Below, in pieces: positions 8,311 through 14,899 of a stretch of DNA of 64,000 bases (positions are counted from its first letter, which is position 1; each line of letters begins with the position of its first letter). The translations under genes and the position numbers were made by a program. Below the pieces are notes generated by a model. It was not told the DNA's origin, searched no databases, and saw only the letters and a list, made by a program, of their open reading frames with translations. The DNA comes from Knoellia flava TL1 (GTDB lineage: Bacteria > Actinomycetota > Actinomycetes > Actinomycetales > Dermatophilaceae): positions 309,449 through 373,448 of the forward strand of contig NZ_AVPI01000001.1 in NCBI RefSeq assembly GCF_000768675.1. Direction: 5' to 3'.

Positions 8311-9786
8311 TCAGACCGGCAGCTTGATGGTCTCGTTGCCGTGCTCGTCGTAGCTGCTGAGCGGCGGCGCGATCTCCTCGAGCGACTTGCCCTCGGCGTC
8401 CACACCCCACACGGCGGCGACGGCGGCACCGATGAGCATGATCCCGGAGGCGAGCAGGTAGCCCCAGAACATCGGGCCACGCTCCTCGCCCTCACCGATG
8501 AGCCAGCCGTAGAGGACCGGACCGAGGGCGCCGAAGACCTGGGCGATGGCGAAGAAGTAGGAGATCGCCTGGCCGCGGGCCTCGAGCGGGAAGATCTCCG
8601 AGACCGTGAGGTAGCCCGCGGACGCTCCGGCGGAGGCGAAGAAGAACGCGACGCACCAGAAGATGGTGTGGGTGCCCGCCGACAGCGACCCGGCGTTGAA
8701 GAGGAACGCCGAGATGGCGAGCACGACGGCGGCGAAGGCGTAGCAGCCACCGATCATCTTGCGCCGGCCGACCGTGTCGAAGAACGGGCCGAGCAGGAGC
8801 GGGCCGAGCAGGTTGCCGACGGCGAACGGGAAGAAGTAGATCGCCGCGCTCGACGGCGTCTTGTCGTAGAAGTTCTGCAGGACGAGCGAGTAGGTGAAGA
8901 AGATCGCGTTGTAGAGGAAGCTCTGGGTGATCATGAGCGTCGCGCCGAGGACGGTGCGCGTCGGGTAGAGCTTGAAGAACACGTAGGCGAGCTGGCGGGG
9001 CGTGAGGCCCTCGCGGGGCTTGACCCACATGCCGTCCTTCTCCTCGTCGAGCTTCGGCAGGGTCTTGCCGGCGGCCTCGACCTCGCGCTCGATGCCGGAG
9101 ACGATCGCCTCGGCCTCCTCGCCCTTGCCGTGCGTGACCATCCAGCGCGGGCTCTCGGGGATGTGGCGACGCAGGTAGATGATCGCGAGGCCGAGGATCG
9201 GGCCGATGAGGAAGGCGATGCGCCAGCCGACGTTCTCGCCGAAGCGCTCGGTGTCGAGGAGGAAGAGGCTCGCGAACGCACCGATGCCCGCACCGAACCA
9301 GTAGGTGCCGTTGATGGCGAGGTCGACGCGACCGCGGAAGCGGCCGGGGATGAGCTCGTCGACGGCCGAGTTCACCGCGGAGTACTCACCGCCGATGCCC
9401 ATGCCGGCGACGAAGCGCAGCGCGAGGAAGACGAGCATGTTGGGCGAGAACGCCGCGAGTCCCGACGCGACGAGGTAGAGCGCGAGCGTCATCGTGAAGA
9501 GCTTCTTGCGCCCGAGGGTGTCGGTGAGGCGGCCGAACCACAGGGCGCCCACGACCTGCCCGACGAGATAGACCGAGCCGGCGAGGCCGACCTCGGTCGC
9601 GCTCATGTCGAGCGACTTCTCGAACCCGCCCGCCGCGACGATCTGGACCTCGAGACCGTCGAGGATCCACGCGGTGCCGAGCCCGACGATGACCATCCAG
9701 TGGAACTTCGTCCACGGCATGTCGTGCATCCGCGCCGGGATCAGGCTGCGGACCGGCTTCTCCTGGTCGACCTCTGTCGCTGACAT
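8311..9786 (-). CDS. MFS transporter, sugar-porter-like
   Basis: A 12-helix membrane transporter of 491 residues. The loop between TM2 and TM3 carries the MFS motif GRLTDTLGRKK, and the stretch GMGIGGEYSAVNSAVDELIP near TM4-TM5 with RFRGR is typical of sugar and organic acid porters. A second GRRK motif follows TM8. The ATG at 9786 is preceded by GGAGGGTGGGG. A universal stress protein gene follows within 11 bases, an arrangement also seen for permease-Usp pairs in other bacteria. The substrate is unknown. Confidence 0.82.
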   Translation of the reverse strand: MSATEVDQEKPVRSLIPARMHDMPWTKFHWMVIVGLGTAWILDGLEVQIVAAGGFEKSLDMSATEVGLAGSVYLVGQVVGALWFGRLTDTLGRKKLFTMTLALYLVASGLAAFSPNMLVFLALRFVAGMGIGGEYSAVNSAVDELIPGRFRGRVDLAINGTYWFGAGIGAFASLFLLDTERFGENVGWRIAFLIGPILGLAIIYLRRHIPESPRWMVTHGKGEEAEAIVSGIEREVEAAGKTLPKLDEEKDGMWVKPREGLTPRQLAYVFFKLYPTRTVLGATLMITQSFLYNAIFFTYSLVLQNFYDKTPSSAAIYFFPFAVGNLLGPLLLGPFFDTVGRRKMIGGCYAFAAVVLAISAFLFNAGSLSAGTHTIFWCVAFFFASAGASAGYLTVSEIFPLEARGQAISYFFAIAQVFGALGPVLYGWLIGEGEERGPMFWGYLLASGIMLIGAAVAAVWGVDAEGKSLEEIAPPLSSYDEHGNETIKLPV

Positions 9787-9934
9787 CCGACCCCACCCTC
9801 CACGTCGTCCGATCGCCCGGGCGAGAGCCGGACCGTCCGGCACGTTACGCCTGCAGCGCCGCGTCGTGCGGATACCCGTTCGGGAGATTTTCAATCGCAC
9901 GAGGACGGGTTCGGCACCCGTTCCCCCGACGGTG

Positions 9935-9999
9935 CGACAACGAGAACTCGGCGTATGCCGGTCACGCGAGTGACCGTCATACGCCGAGTTTCGTTGTGG
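9935..9999. terminator. long hairpin with 30-base arms downstream of the PhoX gene
   Basis: Left arm 9935-9965 and right arm 9970-9999 pair with only three differences (one is a bulge) around a GCGA loop. It sits 16 bases after the PhoX stop on the minus strand and about 150 bases before the MFS start. The left arm contains a GTATGCCG octamer while the right arm has a diverged copy. It probably ends PhoX transcription; no U-tract. Confidence 0.55.
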
Positions 10000-10014
10000 G
10001 ACAGGAAGAAGGCG

Positions 10015-11511
10015 TCAGACGCCGATGCGCTCCCACGGGCCCCAGATGGCGAAGGACATGCCCGCGCTCGCCTGGATGTTGACGAAGAGGGTCCGTCCGT
10101 CGGGGCTGAAGGTCGAGCCCGCGAACTCGTCATCGTAGCGCGGCAGCCCGGTGCGGGCCGACTCGGCACGGTTGAGGGCGATGTCCCAGAGCTGGCCGCC
10201 CCGGCTGAGTCCGCGGACGTAGTTGTCCTGGTTGCTGTCCTCGCAGACCACGAGGGTGCCGCGCTCGCTCACGGTGATGTTGTCGGGGAAGTCGAAGGTC
10301 TGCTTGCCCGGCGACTGGTAGACGAGGCGCAGCTTCTCCGAACGGGTGTCGTAGGCCCACACCTGCCCGAAGCCGTTGCCGTAGCCGTTGACGAGCTCGT
10401 TGCCGGTCTCGGGAGCACCGCCGCCCTGGGTCGAGGTGAAGTAAACGACGCCGTTGTCGTAGATCTGGCCCTCGAGCCGCGAGAACCCGGCCGCACCCTT
10501 GGCCCGGCCCTGGCCGCCGACGTACTGGAGGGCGGTGTCGTTCGCCGTCGGAGCGGTCTGGCCCGGGGTGTAGGGGAACTCGGGGTCCGGGTCGTCGATC
10601 TCGACCCACTCGACGGAGTAGACCGCGCCCTTGTCCTGGTGGCCCTCGAGGTGCGCGTTCGGCTGCCCCTTGACGGCGAGCATTTCGAGGACGCCGTCGT
10701 TGTCGAGGTGCCCGGACTCCATCGGGTTGGTCCTCGGCGTGTAGCGGTAGAAGCCCGACGGGAAGGCGAAGTTGTCCTCGGTGAGGTAGAGCCGGCCCTC
10801 GCGCGGGTCGAACGACACGGCCTCGTGCGGGAAGCGCCCGGCCCTGGTGATGGGCATGGCGTCGGCGCGACCCTCGGTCGGCACCTCGAAGACATAGCCG
10901 TGCGGCTTGGTGAGCCCGGTGTTGGGGGCGCCGGTGAAGTCGGGCCCGACGTCGGGGCCGTTGACGGTCTCCTCGCAGGTGACCCAGGCGCCCCACGGCA
11001 TCTGGCCGCCGGAGCAGTTCATCATCGTGCCGCTGATCGCGGTCCACGCGGCCTGGACGTTGCCGTGGCCGTCGACGTCGATGTGCGTGCAGCCGCCCTT
11101 GGCCGCCGGGTCGTAGACGTGCTCGCCGGGCGGACCGAACGCCGCGCCGGTGCCGTTCTGCTCGTGGTTGCGGATGAGCGTGACGGCGCCGTCGGGCCCG
11201 TCGAACGCGCCCATGCCGTCGTGGCGCCCGGGCAGCTTGGTGCCGTCGTCGAGGACGACGGGGGTCTCGGTGTCGTGGAACGAGCGGTAGCGGAAGCCCT
11301 CGGGCAGGTGCAGCCGCACCTTGCCGTCGCGCTCGTCGGGGACGGGCCGCAGGCCGCGGAACGCCGGACCCCCGATCTTCCCGACCGGGGCGGCTCCGGC
11401 CGGTCCGGCCACGAGCCCTTGGAACGGACCGGCGAGGGCAGTGGCCCCCGCGGCGACAGCAGCACCCTTGAGGACGGTGCGGCGCTGTGGATGGTGATCG
11501 GCAACTGCCAT
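10015..11511 (-). CDS. PhoX-type alkaline phosphatase-like secreted protein (DUF839)
   Basis: A 498-residue protein exported by the Tat route: QRRTVLKG at about 9-16 followed by a hydrophobic Ala-rich stretch. The body is a PhoX-type beta-propeller with the calcium/iron ligand regions CEETVNGP, HEAVSFD, LTEDNF and VCEDSNQDN visible in order. PhoX enzymes release phosphate from organic esters outside the cell. SD GAAGGAG precedes the ATG. A TAGGTT -10 box at 11552-11547 lies in the divergent gap, giving a leader of about 30 bases. No Pho box was recognised. Confidence 0.82.
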   Translation of the reverse strand: MAVADHHPQRRTVLKGAAVAAGATALAGPFQGLVAGPAGAAPVGKIGGPAFRGLRPVPDERDGKVRLHLPEGFRYRSFHDTETPVVLDDGTKLPGRHDGMGAFDGPDGAVTLIRNHEQNGTGAAFGPPGEHVYDPAAKGGCTHIDVDGHGNVQAAWTAISGTMMNCSGGQMPWGAWVTCEETVNGPDVGPDFTGAPNTGLTKPHGYVFEVPTEGRADAMPITRAGRFPHEAVSFDPREGRLYLTEDNFAFPSGFYRYTPRTNPMESGHLDNDGVLEMLAVKGQPNAHLEGHQDKGAVYSVEWVEIDDPDPEFPYTPGQTAPTANDTALQYVGGQGRAKGAAGFSRLEGQIYDNGVVYFTSTQGGGAPETGNELVNGYGNGFGQVWAYDTRSEKLRLVYQSPGKQTFDFPDNITVSERGTLVVCEDSNQDNYVRGLSRGGQLWDIALNRAESARTGLPRYDDEFAGSTFSPDGRTLFVNIQASAGMSFAIWGPWERIGV

Positions 11512-11546
11512 GGTGTTCGACTCCTTCGTCGTGTGGCGATCGACCC

Positions 11547-11556
11547 AACCTAGGAC
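11547..11556. promoter_or_regulatory. overlapping divergent -10 boxes (PhoX gene and MobA-like gene)
   Basis: The core CCTAGG (11549-11554) gives TAGGAC on the plus strand, six bases before the GTG at 11563, and TAGGTT on the minus strand towards the PhoX gene. Two polymerases could not use it at once, so the two genes may compete. Inferred from sequence only. Confidence 0.45.
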
Positions 11557-11562
11557 GAGGGT

Positions 11563-12153
11563 GTGACGGGCGACAATGGTCAGATGAGTCGATCCGTGCA
11601 GGTCATCGTGCTGGCGGGGGGATCCTCACGGCGTTTCGGCTCCGACAAGCTCGCGGCTCCCTTGAGTGACGGACTGTCCGTCCTCGACGCCTGCCTGACC
11701 GGTATGCCGTCCGCCTGGCCCCTCGTCGTCGTGGGTCCTTCGCGGCCGGTCCCGGCCGCGGTGTCGGAGCGGGTGCGGTGGGTCAGGGAGTCGCCACCCG
11801 GGGGCGGTCCGCTGGCGGGCGTGGCCGCCGGGTTGGCACTGGTGGAGGCCGAGGTCGTGTGCCTCGTCGCGGGTGACACGCCGGGCGCGGGCGGGGTGCT
11901 GCCGGCGCTCGTGTCAGCCCTGCTCGCCGACCCCGCCCTTGATGCGGCAGTGGCGAGCGACGGTGAGGGGCGGGCGAACCCGCTCCTCGCGGCATACCGG
12001 GTCGAGGCCCTGAGGGGCGCGGTGCCGAGCCCGGCCGCAGGGGTCGCGGCGCGCACGCTGCTGACCCTCCCCCACGTCGTCGTACCGGCGCCGGCCGAGG
12101 CCCGCGACGTCGACACCCCCGCCGACCTCGCCGCGATGACGCGGAAATCGTGA
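11563..12153 (+). CDS. MobA-like molybdenum cofactor guanylyltransferase / NTP transferase
   Basis: A 196-residue nucleotidyltransferase of the MobA/IspD fold. The nucleotide-binding loop VLAGGSSRRFGSDK lies near residues 16-29, followed by GPLAGVAAGL near 84 and the metal-binding VAGDTP near 104. In MobA this fold joins GMP to molybdopterin; a molybdopterin oxidoreductase gene occurs 44 kb away. The GTG at 11563 is preferred because TAGGAC lies exactly six bases before it (leaderless); an ATG at 11584 is the alternative. Nucleotide and substrate specificity are inferred. Confidence 0.72.
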   Translation: MTGDNGQMSRSVQVIVLAGGSSRRFGSDKLAAPLSDGLSVLDACLTGMPSAWPLVVVGPSRPVPAAVSERVRWVRESPPGGGPLAGVAAGLALVEAEVVCLVAGDTPGAGGVLPALVSALLADPALDAAVASDGEGRANPLLAAYRVEALRGAVPSPAAGVAARTLLTLPHVVVPAPAEARDVDTPADLAAMTRKS

Positions 12154-12158
12154 ATCTG

Positions 12159-12174
12159 CCCGGTTGCAACCGGG
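12159..12174. terminator. 16-bp perfect palindrome just after the MobA-like stop
   Basis: CCCGGTTGCAACCGGG begins five bases after the stop. With its flanks it matches the outer arms of the hairpin at 21237-21298 (TGCCCGGTTGC and GCAACCGG..AAGAA), as if the middle had been deleted. It may be a short member of that family acting as a terminator. Confidence 0.45.
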
Positions 12175-12241
12175 AAGAACCACGACGTCTGCGTCAGGAC
12201 CGCGTGAGTCGGTCCGCTCCAGCAGTCGTACGTTGGGAGCC

Positions 12242-13219
12242 ATGAAGGCGATCACGATCCCTAAGCCCGGCGGGCCCGAGGCCCTCGTCCTGTCCGACGT
12301 CGACGCGCCCGAGCCCGGCGCGGGTGAGGTTCGCGTCAAGGTCGCCGCGGCCGGCGTCAACCGGGCCGACACCCTTCAGCGGCAGGGCTTCTACGACCCA
12401 CCGCCCGGCCAGACCGACATCCCGGGGCTCGAGGTGTCGGGGGTCGTCGACGCGGTCGGCGACGGGGTCACGGAGTGGGTCGTCGGTGACGAGGTCTGCG
12501 CGCTGCTCGTCGGCGGCGGTTACGCCGAGCAGGTCACCGTGCCCGCCGGCCAGGTGCTGCCCGTCCCCAAGGGGATCGACCTCGTCGACGCGGCCGCCCT
12601 GCCCGAGGTCGCGTGCACCGTCTGGTCCAACGTCTTCCTCACCGCGAACCTCCAGCCCGGCGAGACCTTCCTCGTCCACGGCGGGTCGTCGGGCATCGGC
12701 ACGATGGCGATCCAGCTCGCCCGCGAGGTCGGCGCCCGCGTCGCCGTCACCGCCGGCTCGCAGGAGAAGCTCGACCGCTGCCGCGAGCTAGGCGCCGAGA
12801 TCCTCGTCAACTACCGCGAGCAGGACTTCGTCGAGGAGCTCGCCAAGGCCACGGACGGCCACGGCGCCGACGTCATCCTCGACAACATGGGCGCGAAGTA
12901 CCTCCCGCGCAACGTCCAGGCCCTCGCCACCGCCGGCCGCCTCGTCGTCATCGGCATGCAGGGTGGCGTCAAGGGCGAGCTCGACCTCGGGACGCTGCTG
13001 CGCAAGCGCGGCGCCGTCATCGCCACCTCGCTGCGCGCCCGGCCGGTCGCCGAGAAGGCGACGATCGTCGCCGCCGTCCGAGAGCACGTCTGGCCGCTCG
13101 TCACCGACGGCCGGGTGCGTCCTGTCATCGCCTCGCGGCACCCGCTCGCCGACGCCTCCGCGGCGCACGCCGAGATGGAGGCGTCCACGCACATCGGCAA
13201 GATCCTCCTCGTGCCCTGA
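12242..13219 (+). CDS. NAD(P)H quinone oxidoreductase, PIG3/TP53I3 type
   Basis: A zinc-free medium-chain reductase of 325 residues that reduces quinones with NADPH. The start MKAITIPKPGGPEALVL, then AGVNRADTLQRQGFYDPP and IPGLEVSGVV, is characteristic of the PIG3 subgroup. The cofactor loop HGGSSGIGTMAIQLA is near 160. No zinc ligands are present, as expected. The ATG at 12242 has GGGAG upstream. An inverted repeat GGACCG-7-CGGTCC at 12197-12215 lies before it and may be an operator. Confidence 0.85.
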   Translation: MKAITIPKPGGPEALVLSDVDAPEPGAGEVRVKVAAAGVNRADTLQRQGFYDPPPGQTDIPGLEVSGVVDAVGDGVTEWVVGDEVCALLVGGGYAEQVTVPAGQVLPVPKGIDLVDAAALPEVACTVWSNVFLTANLQPGETFLVHGGSSGIGTMAIQLAREVGARVAVTAGSQEKLDRCRELGAEILVNYREQDFVEELAKATDGHGADVILDNMGAKYLPRNVQALATAGRLVVIGMQGGVKGELDLGTLLRKRGAVIATSLRARPVAEKATIVAAVREHVWPLVTDGRVRPVIASRHPLADASAAHAEMEASTHIGKILLVP

Positions 13220-13224
13220 CCCTT

Positions 13225-13286
13225 CGACTTCTTGCCCGGATGCGACAGCGAGCGCCAGCGAGCTGTCGCATCCGGGCAAGACGTCG
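13225..13286. terminator. long hairpin, family 1 (25-bp arms, 12-base loop)
   Basis: Arms 13225-13249 and 13262-13286 pair at 24 of 25 positions around the loop GAGCGCCAGCGA. It starts six bases after the stop of the quinone reductase gene. The hairpin at 21237 has the same loop and outer arm CGACTTCTTGCCCGG, but different bases inside the arms that still pair. Likely terminator or repeat element; no U-tract. Confidence 0.6.
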
Positions 13287-13310
13287 GGGCCCGGGGCTTG
13301 CGCGCGCACG

Positions 13311-13360
13311 TGAATACTCGGTATACATGTCCTGCCCGAGCACGGCATACCGAGTATTCA
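13311..13360. promoter_or_regulatory. inverted repeat upstream of the PadR operon
   Basis: TGAATACTCGGTATAC (13311-13326) pairs at 15 of 16 positions with 13345-13360 across an 18-base gap. The arms are AT-rich for this genome and contain ATAC/ATGT-like elements such as those bound by PadR proteins. It could be an operator for the PadR-ABC operon or a hairpin terminator. One arm carries a GTATGCCG octamer. Confidence 0.35.
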
Positions 13361-13457
13361 TGCGGAACAGGGGCCAACTGAAGACCGTCGGTATGCCGGC
13401 TCGGCACCGTACGCGGGAGCGCAGGGGTTCCCGCGTCGAACGTCGAAGGAGAGACGC

Positions 13458-14177
13458 ATGTCGGTCAAGCAAGGGCTCCTGGCCCTCCTCGCCGAGGGCC
13501 CGATGTACGGCGCCCAGCTGCGGGTCGAGTTCGAGGAGCGCACCGGCGGCACGTGGCCGCTCAACGTCGGGCAGGTCTACACGACGCTCGCCCGCCTCGA
13601 GCGCGACGGGCTCGTCGAGCCGACCGGGGAGGCCGACGCCGAGGGGCGCATCTCCTACCGCCTCACCGAGGCGGGGAGCGCCGAGGTCGGCACGTGGTGG
13701 ACGACGCCGGTCGACCGCGACAACACCCCGCGCGACGAGCTGACGATCAAGCTCGCCCTCGCGGTGACCGTGCCCGGTGTGGACGTCGCCACGGTCGCGC
13801 AGACCCAGCGCACCGCCACCCTCAAGCACCTGCACGACCTCACCCGCCTCAAGCAGCAGGTCATGCGCAAGCAGCGCGACGCCGAGCGGGTGCCGAACGC
13901 GGAGACGCCGACCGGCGACGCGCCGACGGCATCGCCCGCCGGCGGCGCCGACCACGACCTCGCCTGGCTCCTCGTGCTCGAGAACCTCATCTTCACCGCC
14001 GAGGCCGAGGTCCGCTGGCTGGACCACGTCGAGACCCGGCTGCACCGGGAGTCACTGCGCCCTTTTCCCCGTTCCGGGCGCACCCCGGAGGCGGCGGCAC
14101 GAGCGGCGGCCGAGGACACGGCATACCGGCGTGAGAGTGCCGACCACGGGACCGACCGGACGGAGGCACGTCGATGA
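13458..14177 (+). CDS. PadR family transcriptional regulator
   Basis: A 239-residue regulator with the PadR winged helix at about 1-85 (KQGLLALLAEGPMYGAQL, then VYTTLARLERDGLV) and a helical C-terminal domain of the long PadR type (about 90-180), plus a low-complexity tail. GAAGGAG precedes the ATG. The stop overlaps the start of an ABC ATPase gene (ATGA), so it heads a three-gene operon with an FtsX-like exporter. It most likely senses a compound that the exporter removes and represses the operon. Confidence 0.85.
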   Translation: MSVKQGLLALLAEGPMYGAQLRVEFEERTGGTWPLNVGQVYTTLARLERDGLVEPTGEADAEGRISYRLTEAGSAEVGTWWTTPVDRDNTPRDELTIKLALAVTVPGVDVATVAQTQRTATLKHLHDLTRLKQQVMRKQRDAERVPNAETPTGDAPTASPAGGADHDLAWLLVLENLIFTAEAEVRWLDHVETRLHRESLRPFPRSGRTPEAAARAAAEDTAYRRESADHGTDRTEARR

Positions 14178-14899
14178 CCACACCCAGCCTGCTCCTCGAC
14201 GAGGTCACGCGCGTCCACGGCACCGGTGAGACCGCGGTCCGGGCCCTCGACGGCGTGAGCCTCGAGGTGATGCCCGGAGAGCTCGTCGCCGTCATGGGTC
14301 CGAGCGGGTCGGGCAAGTCGACCCTGCTCAACCTCGCCGGCGGCCTCGACCTGGCCACGACCGGCCGGGTCGTCATCGAGGGCGAGGACCTCGCGACGCT
14401 CAGTGCCAAGGGCATCGCCCGGCTGCGCCGGCGCCGGGTCGGGTTCGTCTTCCAGGACTACAACCTCATCCCCAGCCTCACGGCGGCCGAGAACGTCGCC
14501 CTGCCCCTCGAGCTCGACGGCGTGCGCGCCGGCCAGGCGCGGCGTCAGGCCCGCCAGACCCTCGACCTCATGGGTCTGCGCGAGCTCTCCGACCGCTTCC
14601 CCGACCAGATGTCGGGTGGCCAGCAGCAGCGCGTCGCCATCGCCCGCGCCCTCGTCGGCAGCCGGCGCCTCGTCCTCGCCGACGAGCCCACCGGCGCCCT
14701 CGACAGCCACACCGGCGAGGACGTCCTCCGCGTCCTGCGGGAGCGCTGTGACGAAGGCGTGGCGGGGCTGCTCGTCACGCACGAGGCGCGCCACGCCGCC
14801 TGGGCCGACCGCGTCGTCTTCCTGCGCGACGGCGTCGTCGTCGACTCGACGGGGCGGGCCAGCGCGGCCGAGGACCTCCTCACCTCCAGCACGCGATGA
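14174..14899 (+). CDS. ABC transporter ATP-binding protein (MacB/LolD type)
   Basis: The 241-residue ATPase subunit for the FtsX-like permease encoded next. Walker A GPSGSGKST lies near 42-50, the Q-loop VFQDYNLI near 95, signature MSGGQQQR near 146, and Walker B LVLADEPT near 165, with an H-loop VTHEARH further on. Sequence and length match the MacB/LolD/FtsE branch. The start overlaps the PadR stop and the stop overlaps the permease start, so all three proteins are translated together. Confidence 0.88.
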   Translation: MTTPSLLLDEVTRVHGTGETAVRALDGVSLEVMPGELVAVMGPSGSGKSTLLNLAGGLDLATTGRVVIEGEDLATLSAKGIARLRRRRVGFVFQDYNLIPSLTAAENVALPLELDGVRAGQARRQARQTLDLMGLRELSDRFPDQMSGGQQQRVAIARALVGSRRLVLADEPTGALDSHTGEDVLRVLRERCDEGVAGLLVTHEARHAAWADRVVFLRDGVVVDSTGRASAAEDLLTSSTR

